Shown here piece after piece: positions 25,917 to 35,104 of a stretch of 64,000 nucleotides of DNA (positions are counted from its first letter, which is position 1; each line of letters begins with the position of its first letter). This DNA is from Cellulosimicrobium funkei (lineage in GTDB: Bacteria; Actinomycetota; Actinomycetes; Actinomycetales; Cellulomonadaceae). The notes beneath the pieces were generated by a model. It made no database searches. It was not told the origin of the DNA and saw only the letters and a list, made by a program, of their open reading frames with translations. The stretch is from NCBI RefSeq assembly GCF_004519295.1, contig NZ_SOZH01000001.1, positions 124,001 to 188,000 on the forward strand, read 5' to 3'. A program made the position numbers and the translations under genes.

Positions 25917-28724
25917 ATGCGCATGATCAGGAGACCGGCGCCGTGGCGACGCGTCGCAGCGTCGACGATGCTGGCAGCTCTCGTGTGCGGCGGTGCCGTG
26001 CAGACCAGCGCAGCCGCCCCGGACACGGGCCCGGGCCCGGGCGCGGGCGCGGGCGCACCGACGTCGGACAGTGCCGTCGTCGCGGGGGTCGACGACTTCC
26101 CGTCCGCGCCGTCGCCGTGGCGTGACCTCGACTGGCGCCAGCGCGCGATCGACTACGACTCCTACGTGTACGACTGGACCGACCGCGGTGTCTACACGAC
26201 CATCCGGGAGGACACCCACGCCCTCAACATGCCGGAGGGGTCGACCTCGTACTCCATGCCCGCCTACTACGGCGACACCCGGACGGTGAGCGGGGTCGGC
26301 CACCAGGAGGCGGTCACCCTCATCGCCTCGGTGGTCGGGGCCACGCTCGTCGGCATCGACAAGTCGGACCAGGACGGCCACGACTACGTGGACATGCTCC
26401 GGACCTTCTTCCATCCCGACCTCGGCGTCGCGCGGAACACCCCGGCGTCCGACGCCGCGGCCCCAGGTGGGAAGAGCATGTGGTACGCCACGACGGCCAA
26501 CGTCCTGTACTCGATGCTCGCCTCGCAGTACCCCGACGCGGCCGACATGACCACGATGCAGCGGTCGATCGCCGACCAGCACTACGCGATGCTCGTGGCG
26601 CTGGGAGGCCAGCGGGCCGACCTCACGATGCAGGACTTCGACTTCGCCACGATGACGAAGACCACCGGCCGCAACGAGGGTGGCGACACGGCGGCGGGGA
26701 CCGCCGCGATCCTGCTCTGGGCGCACGACGCGTTCGGCGACCAGAAGTACCTCGACGGCGCGATCTGGGCGATGGACTATCTGGAGCGCGAGAAGAACCT
26801 CTACTACGAGATGCTCCCGCTGCTCGCGCCGTACGTCGCCGCGCGGCTCAACGCCGAGGCCGGCACCGACTACGACGTGACCAAGTACCTGGCCACGCTG
26901 CGCGCCGGTACGGACGTGCGCGGTGGCTGGGGGACCGTCGAGGGCAGCTGGGGCGACTATGACGTCTCCGGGCTGAGTGGTTCGCGTACCGACCTGAATG
27001 GGTACGCGTTCGCGATGAACAGCTTCGCGACGCCCTGGCTCGCCGCGACCGCCCGCTACGACACGCGCTACGCGGACGCCGTCGGGCGCTGGATGCTCCA
27101 GGTCTACAACGCCAGCCGGTACTTCTACGCCGACCAGATGCCCGTCGATGCCCAGCAGCACGGAGACCGCTTCATCGCGGACCCTGCGCACGTCATCGCC
27201 TACGAGGGCCTCCGGCACCAGGGCCCCGCCGGGATCATCGCCACCGCCGACACGTACGACCGGGCGAGCAGCTGGGGGATCAACCCCGAGACCACGCAGC
27301 TCGGCATGTACGGTTCCAGCTGGGTCGGCTTCCTCGGCGGCACCCTCAGCGCCACGAACGTCGAGCGAGTGCTGCGCACCGACCTCGACGCCCTCGACCC
27401 GTACGCGCCCAGCCCCTATCCCACCGCGCTGTACTACAACCCGAGGGAGGACGACGCGGTCGTCGACGTCCGGCTGGAGTCGAGCGACGCGCGCGACCTG
27501 TACGACGCGGTGACCGGTCGGCTGCTCGCCCAGCGTGTCTCCGGCGTCGCCCGGGTGACGGTCCCCGCGGGCTCGTCCCTCGTGCTCGTGGAGGCGCCCG
27601 CGGACGCCGTGGTGAGCCGGGCCGGCGCGGTGACGTTGCTCGACGACGTCCCCGTCCGGTACGACACCGACCCGCAGCGAGACGTCGCGCTCAGCGGGAC
27701 GGCCGCCGGCCCCGCGGGGTCGGCGCCCGCCGCCGCCATCGACGGGGACGGCACCACGGCGTGGACGACGGACGGGCAGAGCGAGCAGGTGCTCACCGTC
27801 GACCTGGGCGTCAGCCGCCCGGTGAGCGAGGCGACGCTCGACTGGTCGATCCGCCCCGCGGGAGGCGTCACGATCGAGACGTCGGCCGACGGGATCGCCT
27901 GGGCCCCGGCAGCGGACGCCGAGGGCTTCTCCGCCTCCGGCACGTTCTCCCTCGCGCCGCGCGACGCCCGGTTCGTGCGTGTGCGCGTCGCCGCCGCCAC
28001 AGGAGGCGAACAGGCCCTCGCCTCCCTGGAGGTCCGGTCGCGCGACATGGCTCGCGGTGCCCCCGCCACGGGCAGCAGCACGGCCAACGCGATCAACGTC
28101 GTCGACCACCTCACGGACGACTCGCGCTGGACCCGGTGGGAGTCGCAGGCGAGCGACCCGCAGCACGTGCAGGTCGACCTCGGGACGGTGCGCCCGATCG
28201 GGTCGGTCGTGCTGCACTGGGAGGCCGCCGCCGCCAAGGCGTTCCAGGTCCAGGTCTCGGACGACGGCTCGGACTGGCGCACCGTCGCGAGCGAGAACGA
28301 CGGAAGGGGCGGCACCCAGGTCGTCTCGCTCGCCCGAGACACCCAGGCCCGGCACCTTCGCGTGGTCGGGACGCAGCGCCTCACGCGGTGGGCCTACTCG
28401 CTCCACTCGCTCGAGGCGTACGCCCCCGAGGGGCGCACAGGGCCGCAGCCGCTCGTGAGCGCCGAGGCGCAGGCCCGATGCCTCGCCGGCCGGGCGTACG
28501 TCGCCGTCCGGGCTCGCTCTCTCGTGGCCGAGCCGCTCACGGTCGAGTTCTCGACCCCGTACGGCAGGAGCACGCGCGAGGTCCCCGTCGGAGGGAACGC
28601 CTACCAGTCCTTCGCGGCACGCATGACCGCCATCCCTGACGGCGTTGCGCACGTCAGCGCGCGGACCTCCGCCGGAGACGCCGAGGTGGCAGCCGTGCCG
28701 TACACCGGCGCGTCCTGCTCCTGA
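25917..28724 (+). CDS. Secreted helical-barrel protein with two F5/8C (CBM32-like) modules and RCL/YQSF domain
   Basis: 935 residues from the ATG at 25917 (GCGAGGAGAG upstream). The signal peptide ends near Q-T-S-A-A-A, residue 34, followed by a Gly/Pro/Ala linker. Residues 60-500 are helix-rich with paired aromatic and acidic motifs (W-R-D-L-D-W, G-H-Q-E-A-V-T-L, N-E-G-G-D-T-A-A-G, G-S-W-G-D-Y-D), consistent with an (alpha/alpha) toroid glycosidase or lyase, but I do not recognise the family. Two discoidin-like F5/8C domains follow (about 591-705 and 710-840; I-D-G-D-G-T-T-A-W and T-D-D-S-R-W-T-R-W-E are their ligand-loop signatures), which bind sugars in CBM32. The shared C-terminal domain closes the protein. 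A strong terminator follows. Confidence 0.72.
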   Translation: MRMIRRPAPWRRVAASTMLAALVCGGAVQTSAAAPDTGPGPGAGAGAPTSDSAVVAGVDDFPSAPSPWRDLDWRQRAIDYDSYVYDWTDRGVYTTIREDTHALNMPEGSTSYSMPAYYGDTRTVSGVGHQEAVTLIASVVGATLVGIDKSDQDGHDYVDMLRTFFHPDLGVARNTPASDAAAPGGKSMWYATTANVLYSMLASQYPDAADMTTMQRSIADQHYAMLVALGGQRADLTMQDFDFATMTKTTGRNEGGDTAAGTAAILLWAHDAFGDQKYLDGAIWAMDYLEREKNLYYEMLPLLAPYVAARLNAEAGTDYDVTKYLATLRAGTDVRGGWGTVEGSWGDYDVSGLSGSRTDLNGYAFAMNSFATPWLAATARYDTRYADAVGRWMLQVYNASRYFYADQMPVDAQQHGDRFIADPAHVIAYEGLRHQGPAGIIATADTYDRASSWGINPETTQLGMYGSSWVGFLGGTLSATNVERVLRTDLDALDPYAPSPYPTALYYNPREDDAVVDVRLESSDARDLYDAVTGRLLAQRVSGVARVTVPAGSSLVLVEAPADAVVSRAGAVTLLDDVPVRYDTDPQRDVALSGTAAGPAGSAPAAAIDGDGTTAWTTDGQSEQVLTVDLGVSRPVSEATLDWSIRPAGGVTIETSADGIAWAPAADAEGFSASGTFSLAPRDARFVRVRVAAATGGEQALASLEVRSRDMARGAPATGSSTANAINVVDHLTDDSRWTRWESQASDPQHVQVDLGTVRPIGSVVLHWEAAAAKAFQVQVSDDGSDWRTVASENDGRGGTQVVSLARDTQARHLRVVGTQRLTRWAYSLHSLEAYAPEGRTGPQPLVSAEAQARCLAGRAYVAVRARSLVAEPLTVEFSTPYGRSTREVPVGGNAYQSFAARMTAIPDGVAHVSARTSAGDAEVAAVPYTGASCS

Positions 28725-28730
28725 CCTGTC

Positions 28731-28762
28731 GCGTGGGGCCCGGCAAGCGTCGGGCCCCACGC
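28731..28762. terminator. Hairpin terminator closing the mannoside locus
   Basis: A perfect 12-bp stem (GCGTGGGGCCCG and its complement) with an 8-nt loop, 6 bases after the stop codon. Confidence 0.75.
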
Positions 28763-28774
28763 TGCTCCGTCTGA

Positions 28775-29073
<299 letters not shown>

Positions 29074-29076
29074 GGC

Positions 29077-29898
29077 GGATCCAACCGGTGGTCGCAACAC
29101 CTCGAGTTGATGGAGGTGTTCGATGGTTCGTCGGCAGCAGGCAGCGGACAGGGCGGTGCGCCCGAGACTGAGATCGCCGGGTCGCCCGAAGTTCCAGCGC
29201 CGGGTGGAGGCCGCGTTCTGGGCCGAGATCGCCAAGGGGCTGCTGCCCGCGGATGCGGCGGCCGTGATCGGTGTGTCGCAGCCGGTCGGTCAGCGGTGGT
29301 TCCACAACGGTGGCGGCATGCCGCCGTTCGACCTCAAGGCGCGGCCCTCGGGCCGCTACCTGTCCTTCGCTGAGCGCGAGGAGATCGCTCTGCTCAGGGC
29401 CCAGTCCAAGGGCGTCCGCGAGATCGCCCGGACGGTCGGGCGCGATCCGGGGACGGTCTCGCGTGAGCTGCGCCGCAACGCCGCGACCCGCAGCGGCAAG
29501 CTCGAGTACCGGGCGTCGGTCGCGCAGTGGAAGGCCGACATGGTCGCGCGGCGGCCGAAGACCCCGAAGCTGGTCGCCGACCCGCGGCTGCATGCCTACG
29601 TCCACGAGCGGCTCTCGGGCCAGATCCGTCGGCCAGACGGCACGAGGGCGGGCAGACCGCGACCGCCGCGGTTCACCGGCAACAACAAACCGCATCGCAA
29701 GGACCGGGCCTGGGTGCAGGCATGGGGCCCGGAACAGATCGCCCACCGGATGTGGGTGCCCTCTACATCCAGGGCCGTGGCCTTCTCAAGCGCGAGCTGG
29801 TCTGGTGCCTGCGCACCGGGCGCGCGCCTCGGGCGCCTCGGGAGTGGTCGCGGCGTAAGACCTGGGCGCCCAGGGAGGTGCTGCCGCTTCAGAGTTGA
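29077..29898 (+). mobile_element. Truncated IS30-family element with broken transposase
   Basis: The 5' inverted repeat (GGATCCAACCGGTGGTCGCA, about 29077-29102) precedes an ATG at 29123 with GGAGGTG upstream. The transposase N-terminus is intact: G-R-P-K-F-Q-R-R-V, L-S-F-A-E-R-E-E-I-A-L-L (helix-turn-helix), and R-D-P-G-T-V-S-R-E-L-R-R-N. At about 29757 (E-Q-I-A-H-R-M) sequence is missing and the frame shifts to A-L-Y-I-Q-G-R-G-L-L-K-R-E-L-V-W-C-L, ending in TGA at 29898. The DDE catalytic core is absent, so the element is dead. Its end sequence matches the stub at 12248-12272, and the two lie on either side of the mannoside locus in opposite orientation. Confidence 0.75.
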
Positions 29899-29982
29899 TC
29901 GCCGGAGTGGCAGGCTGCGTGGGCGCTGAGGTGGGCGGCTGTGCGGGCAAGCGGCCGGCGGCGGCGAAGTCGCGTCCCTGCG

Positions 29983-30632
29983 GGGAGACGCCGGCCCCGG
30001 CCTGGAACTCGAAATCGCACGCGCCTTCGGTGCGAAGGGCTTCACCGTCGCGCTCGTCGCGCGCACCGCCGCCAAGCTCGACGCCCTCGCCTCCCAGCTG
30101 CAGGACGAAGGGATCGACGCGGCAGGCTTTGCCGCCGACATCACCCAGCCGGACACCATCACCGCCGCGTTCCAGAACATCAAGGAGCGCTTCGGACGCG
30201 TCGACGTCCTGAACTTCGCCCCGGCCGACCAGTCCCTCAACGTCACCGGGGTCCTCGATGTCACCCGCGAGAGCCTTCAGCCCCAGCTCGACTTCTACCT
30301 GCACGGCGCCATCCAAACGATCAAGCAGGTCGCGCCCGACATGATCGAGGCACAGTCCGGGACCATCCTCGTCACCACCGGCGGCGGGTCCATCGAGCCC
30401 GTCCCCATGCTCGCCAACGTCACCATCGCGGCCGCCGGCCTGCGCAACTGGACGATGAACCTGCACAAGGAACTCAAGCAGCACGGCATCTACGTCGCAC
30501 ACATCGCGATCAGTGCCTGGATCGGCAAGGGGCACCCCGCCGAGCCTGCGGCCATCGCCGCCGCGTACCCGGGAGCTCTACGAGACCCGCGAAGAGCCCG
30601 AACTGCACTACGTCGCGCTCGACAAGTGGCCC
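29983..30632 (+). pseudogene. Short-chain dehydrogenase/reductase (SDR) gene fragment
   Basis: The frame from about 30002 gives L-E-L-E-I-A-R-A-F-G-A-K-G-F-T-V-A-L-V-A-R, then F-G-R-V-D-V-L-N-F-A-P and H-G-A-I-Q-T-I-K-Q-V, then G-T-I-L-V-T-T-G-G-G, a Rossmann SDR fold. The start codon and the first strand are missing: the Gly-rich G-x-x-x-G-x-G is garbled and out of frame. A second frameshift near 30570 throws E-L-Y-E-T-R-E-E-P-E-L-H-Y-V-A-L-D into another frame. The usual Ser-Tyr-x3-Lys triad is not evident, so the parent may have been an atypical SDR. It is fused to the IS30 remnant on the left. Confidence 0.6.
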
Positions 30633-30737
30633 AGGCTGCCAGCGCCGGGCCCAGCGAACTCGGGGGGCCGGGCGCGCGCTGTCCTGTGCCAGAACCGACG
30701 GCGGTCTCAACCCACCAACGCACCACCTGTGGCGAGG

Positions 30738-31901
30738 CTACTGTGCCTTGCTCCCATCGACGAGGTCCTTGCGCGTTGGTCCCGAGAGGATCTGATCCTT
30801 CGTCGATCGACCCTGGGCCGTGTCGATGTCCCCCCGAATGAAGACCCGGTCGGTGAACTCTCGGATGATCTTCTGTTGCGAGTCTTCGTCGAGGTTGGCG
30901 GTAAAGGGGAGGATCTGTCGGAGTGCGAGGTCTGTTCGCTTCGCTGCTCGGGCTTCGAGGTGGTGCTGCTGTCCGCGACGCCCGAGAAGGCCTGCGATCC
31001 CGAGTGTGCCGAGAGATACCGCTAGCCGGGTCAGCGAGAGTCCGACGTTGGAGTCAGCATCGGGTTCGATGTTGAGAAGGTGATGCACGATCACCAGGAG
31101 GCCAGCTGCTCCGACGAGAGCAGCAGCGATGTCGCAGACCCATGCTGCGATCGTCTTGTTGCGGGCGTAGCGGCCGTAGTCGGTGGCGACGATGTGCGAG
31201 GTTGTTGCATGCACGACGTTGCGCGCTTGCTCCTCAAGGGCGTTCAGCCGGGTGAGGGTCTGTGTCGCCTCTTGGCGCGCGTCGTCATTCGAGGCGCTCC
31301 ACTGCGTGAGGAGTTCGGAGAGCTTCTGATCCTGGGTGTCTCGCACGTCGCTCACGGCCTCCGCTGCCTCGGTCGTGAACGTCGCGATGGCCTCGGTGAT
31401 GCGCTGCCTCTCGGTACCGATCGCCTCGCTCAGAGCCTCCTGCTTGCTCTGGAGCTCATCGAGCTCCATCGATGCCTTCGTCTCGCGACCGCTGAGCTCC
31501 TCAATCGCCTGCGCGGCCTTGTTCTGGAACGCGTCAGTGGCGCTGCTGAGCCCGGAGAGGTAGTGCGCGATCTTCATGGGGGGCCAGGAGGCAAGTGTGT
31601 CGAGCACTGCGTCTGCGTGAGGGGTGATCTGCGACCACTGGTAACTGCCGCTGTTGACCGACTCGACGTAGTTCGCCAGGTTCGAGACGCTCGCCCCGAG
31701 GTTGTTGAGCATCGCGGGCGAGATCTCGCGAGCATCACTCTTGTTGCGTCGCTCCTCGAGCAGTTCGAGAACCATGCCTACGTAGGCCAGGGCGTCCTGC
31801 TCGCCACGCTCTGTCGGCATCGTCGAGGCGTTCATGTGGGCGCGCGCCTGCTCGACGTACTGCCACACCCCGCTGCTCTTGAATCGCTCGTCCCACAGCA
31901 T
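30738..31901 (-). CDS. Coiled-coil protein with two C-terminal membrane helices, unknown function
   Basis: 387 residues from the ATG at 31901, chosen because of a good SD (GGGAGG, seven bases upstream). The frame stays open further up, into the recombinase gene, with protein-like sequence (F-Q-T-L-L-A-L-A-A-Q-L-H), so an older, longer protein may have been cut. Residues 1-120 are a helical domain (M-L-W-D-E-R-F-K-S-S-G-V-W). About 120-265 is strongly coiled coil (R-E-T-K-A-S-M-E-L-D-E-L-Q-S-K-Q). Two membrane helices follow (about 278-302 and 312-335), then a basic tail of about 50 residues. There is no homologue I can name. Its position beside a serine recombinase in an island raises phage defence as one possibility, but nothing in the sequence proves it. 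Confidence 0.65.
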   Translation of the reverse strand: MLWDERFKSSGVWQYVEQARAHMNASTMPTERGEQDALAYVGMVLELLEERRNKSDAREISPAMLNNLGASVSNLANYVESVNSGSYQWSQITPHADAVLDTLASWPPMKIAHYLSGLSSATDAFQNKAAQAIEELSGRETKASMELDELQSKQEALSEAIGTERQRITEAIATFTTEAAEAVSDVRDTQDQKLSELLTQWSASNDDARQEATQTLTRLNALEEQARNVVHATTSHIVATDYGRYARNKTIAAWVCDIAAALVGAAGLLVIVHHLLNIEPDADSNVGLSLTRLAVSLGTLGIAGLLGRRGQQHHLEARAAKRTDLALRQILPFTANLDEDSQQKIIREFTDRVFIRGDIDTAQGRSTKDQILSGPTRKDLVDGSKAQ

Positions 31902-31998
31902 CAACGCCTCCCTGGCGCTGAGAGTACGGGGCGCTCCCCACGCAACGGCCACGTGTGCGGGGTGAAGTTGCGCAGCGAGGGCCAGCAGCGTTTGGAAC

Positions 31999-32598
31999 TC
32001 AGCGGGTCGAAGAACTGCTCGTCGTGCGCCCTGCCCGATCGACGGCCCGGTAGACGGTGGCCCGCGAGACGCCGAAGAGTTCGGCGATCTCGGCAGAGGT
32101 GTGGTTGCCGGCGTGGTGGAGGTCGACGAGGTGTCGCTCCTGGGCGGCGGTGAGCTTGGGCTTGCGGCCCTTGAGCTTGCCCTTGGCCTTGGCGATCGCC
32201 ATGCCTTCGCGAGTGCGGGCGCGGATGAGGTCGGCCTCGAACTCGGCGACCATCGCGAGCACGTTGAGCAGGAGCCGGCCGACGGGGTCGTTCGGGTCGT
32301 GGACCGTGGTCCCGATCTGGAGCCGAACGCCGTGGGTGGTGAGCTCGTCGACGATGTCGCGTGCGTCGCGGATCGAGCGGGCAAGTCGGTCGAGCTTGGT
32401 CACGACGAGCGTGTCCCCGGCCCTGGTTGCAGCCAGGGCCTCGCGGAGCCCGGGCCGGTCGCGGTGGGTGCCGGTCACGCCCTGGTCGACATAGACGCGT
32501 CGCGGATCGACTCCCATCGCCTCCAGCGCTCGGCGTTGAGCGGTGAGGTCCTGCTCGGCCGTCGAGCAGCGGGCGTACCCAATGAGCGTCGCAGTCAT
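31999..32598 (-). CDS. Serine recombinase (resolvase/invertase family)
   Basis: 199 residues from the ATG at 32598. No SD is visible, so it may be leaderless; an in-frame start 8 codons upstream exists. The catalytic Ser is in I-G-Y-A-R-C-S-T-A-E-Q. Other family marks are Y-V-D-Q-G-V-T-G-T, T-K-L-D-R-L-A-R-S, V-G-R-L-L-L-N-V-L-A-M-V-A-E-F-E and a C-terminal helix-turn-helix (S-A-E-I-A-E-L-F-G-V-S-R-A-T-V-Y-R-A). This is the Tn3 resolvase or DNA invertase size class, acting on short inverted or direct sites. No paired recombination sites are obvious nearby. Its own tail (T-T-S-S-S-S-T-R) is unusual and may come from a junction with the downstream gene. Confidence 0.88.
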   Translation of the reverse strand: MTATLIGYARCSTAEQDLTAQRRALEAMGVDPRRVYVDQGVTGTHRDRPGLREALAATRAGDTLVVTKLDRLARSIRDARDIVDELTTHGVRLQIGTTVHDPNDPVGRLLLNVLAMVAEFEADLIRARTREGMAIAKAKGKLKGRKPKLTAAQERHLVDLHHAGNHTSAEIAELFGVSRATVYRAVDRAGRTTSSSSTR

Positions 32599-32754
32599 GG
32601 CGTGAGTGTCGCAGATAGGCAACCATCACCGGGCAGGCTTGCGGGCGGGCCTATCGAGACGGTTCAGATCGAGGTGCCGCCTCCGGAGGCCGACGGCGCG
32701 CGAGGTGTCTCGGTAGGGGATCCACTTGCGGGCACTAAGCGGTTCCCGACCGAT

Positions 32755-33252
32755 CTAGGCAGTAGCCGTGATGCGGAGCGCGTCAGCGAGGACAAGCGCC
32801 TCCAGCTCTCGCGCGATCCGTTCTCGCAGCTCTGTCTGCTTGGGCCCGAGTGCTGTTGCCGGGTCTCGCCAGTGGCTTGCGTCGTAGTCCCAGACGGGGC
32901 GAGTAACGCGGTGTGCTGGTTCCCACCGGTATCGGGGCCAGACATGGGCGTGGACGAACGTATCCCTGTTTCCGAGGACTTCTAGATTGACTCGCCGAAA
33001 CGCTGGGTCCGTCGAGCGGCATGCTCTTTCCACCGCTGTCGCGAGAAGGTCGGCGTCCGCGAGGAACTGGACACGCTCCTGACGCGACAGCTCTCCCAGT
33101 GCAGACGCCGATGGGTCCTTGCCGAGCAGCACGCAGTATCCCGGGAGGAACTGCGCATCGCCGATCACCGCGAAGCCCGCGGAGAGTTCCGCAAGTACCG
33201 TCGGGTTCTCACCACGCTGCGCGGAGCCGATCCGATCATCACGCCAGTCCAC
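32755..33252 (-). CDS. HIT-family nucleotide-binding hydrolase-like protein
   Basis: 165 residues from a GTG at 33252 with only a weak SD. The HIT signature His-phi-His-phi is present in a variant form, T-F-V-H-A-H-V-W-P-R-Y near residue 100, preceded by N-L-E-V-L-G-N. The N-terminal part (F-A-V-I-G-D-A-Q-F-L-P-G-Y-C-V-L-L-G-K) matches the family's first strand pair. HIT proteins cleave nucleotide phosphoramidates, dinucleoside polyphosphates or related compounds. The third histidine of the canonical triad is replaced here by W-P, so activity may be altered. It stands alone between the recombinase and an IS30 element and was probably carried in as island cargo. Confidence 0.7.
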   Translation of the reverse strand: MDWRDDRIGSAQRGENPTVLAELSAGFAVIGDAQFLPGYCVLLGKDPSASALGELSRQERVQFLADADLLATAVERACRSTDPAFRRVNLEVLGNRDTFVHAHVWPRYRWEPAHRVTRPVWDYDASHWRDPATALGPKQTELRERIARELEALVLADALRITATA

Positions 33253-33281
33253 ACCCCGACCGTATCGGCTTGATCTCTCCC

Positions 33282-34591
33282 AGGTGGACGGTCTCGCTGC
33301 GATACATCACGGTCGCCGGTCCTCACGGCGGGCATCAGCTGCTCCTGGCCGACTGGCGCATCGCCACGATCTCTCCTCGAGCGACCATCGCCATTTCGCC
33401 AAACTTCTCCGCCGGTGCCAACCAGCCGAGTACGCGGCGTGGTCGCTCATTGAGCAGCCTCTGGATCCGTTCGAGTTCGTCGCTGGTCGTAGCGGTCAGG
33501 TTGGCGCGGCGGGGGAGGTACTGACGCAGGAGGCGGTTGGTGTTCTCGTTGGTGCCGCGTTGCCACGGGCTACGGGGGTCGCAGAAGTAGACCGGGGCGT
33601 CGATGAGCGCGCTGAGGAAGGCGTGGTCGGCCATCTCGCGGCCGCGGTCCCAGGTCAGGGACTTGCACATGCCGGGTGGGACGTTGAACAGGGCGCGGGC
33701 GACGGCGATGCTGACGTCCTTGGCCTTGATCCCGTCGGGCAGGGGCACGATCTTCAGGTAGCGGGTGGTGCGCTCCACGAGCGTCGCGACCGCGCTGGGG
33801 CGCTTGCCCATGACGAGGTCGCCTTCCCAGTGGCCGGGTTCGAGCCGGTCGGTCACGGTGGCGGGGCGGTGGTGGATGGAGACCATGTCGCGCAGGTGCC
33901 CGCGCCCGTGTGAGCGCTCACGAGCCGGGGTCGGCGCATCGTGCGACCGGACCGCAGTCGCTGGTAGGTGGCCTTCGGGAGGTTCCGCGACGTCGGCAGG
34001 TACACGGCGCGGTAGATCGTCTCGTGCGAGACCCACATGCGGGGCTCGGCGGGATGTTCGCGACGCAGCCACGCCGCGATCTGCTGCGGGGACCAGTCCA
34101 GCTCGAGCCGCGAGAGCACCGTCGCACGCAGCCGCTCGTCGTTCGCGAGGCGTGGTGCCCGAGGCCGCCTGGCTTCGAAGCGGGCGCGCTCGTCGGCGAC
34201 CGTGGCGCGGTAACCGGCGCGGCCGCCGTTGCGTGCGATCTCGCGCGAGACCGTCGAGGCCGACCGCCCCAACCCTTCGGCGATAGCTCGAGCAGAGAGA
34301 CCAACGGCGATCCCACGCGAGATCTCCTCCCGCTCACCTGGGCTCAGGTGCCGCGACGACCGCCTCGGCAACGCGGGTCGCACCCCGCCATGACGAAGCA
34401 GGTACCGGCGCACATGATGCTCCTGGAGGCCGGCCCGATCGGCGATCCGCCGGAGCGACTCGCCCTCGCCCCATGCCTGCCACACGACCTCCTGTACCGC
34501 AGCAGGCAGCGACATCACGACACTCATCCCGACCTCCACGACCATGCATCATCCACCCTCGTGGTGCATCGATCGGTTGAGACCGCCACCT
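33282..34591 (-). mobile_element. IS30-family insertion sequence, second type
   Basis: The element is bounded by imperfect inverted ends AGGTGGACGGTCTC (33282-33295) and AGGTGGCGGTCTC on the minus strand (34579-34591). It holds one transposase on the minus strand, split by a frameshift. Length, about 1.3 kb, is normal for IS30. It is a different subtype from the remnants at 12248 and 29077. Confidence 0.6.
33335..34545 (-). pseudogene. IS30-family transposase, frameshifted
   Basis: The N-terminal half (start near 34545) has the helix-turn-helix (L-S-P-G-E-R-E-E-I-S-R-G-I-A) and S-A-S-T-V-S-R-E-I, and runs to R-R-P-R-L-V-S-A-H-T near 33915. The catalytic half continues in another frame: G-H-W-E-G-D-L-V-M-G, L-T-W-D-R-G-R-E-M and W-Q-R-G-T-N-E-N-T-N supply the D, D and E of the DDE triad, ending at 33335. 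A single-base indel near 33910-33925 separates the halves. The catalytic residues are otherwise complete, so the damage looks recent. Confidence 0.78.
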
Positions 34592-35104
34592 TTTCTGACG
34601 CAGCCGTGCCGCGTGCAGGGCGCGCCGTCGACACGCCGCTCAACCTCGTTCGCCCCCCGCCGGCGCAGAACCTCCGGCGGGGATTCACTGTGGTCGTCGC
34701 CGCGCGGATGGTCGCTGCCGCTGCTCGGATTCCTCAGTGCTCCTGTAGTGGCGGGTGGAACCTACTTTGCATGCCACGCGCGCCGCGCGCGGGTTCCTGC
34801 AAGGTACGGCGGTGTGTCCGTGCAATCTGCGCTGCACGTCGACAGTGTTGTTGCCGAGATGTAGGCCACTTTGATCGATCCTGCGTGGAGTACACCCTGA
34901 CGCCGCTCCGATGCTCGCGGGTGTCGAGATGCCATGGAGTTCGTCGCATCACCGCTCCGCCTCGTTCGGTAGAACACAGCCGGGAGCTACCGACAACGAG
35001 GGCCCCTCTCGACGCAACCTGCGGGCTCAAGCCGGTGGTTCGAGAGAGATCGGCGATCCGCGGCCGTGGCGTTCTGTCGCTGGGCTGCCTCTCCACAGTG
35101 CCGC
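34592..35104. other. Gene-poor stretch next to IS element
   Basis: About 510 bp with no convincing gene on either strand. One hairpin with a 9-bp stem (CCCCGCCGG at 34655-34663, its complement at 34674-34682) could be a terminator. The remainder looks like degraded sequence; I recognise nothing in it. Confidence 0.45.
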
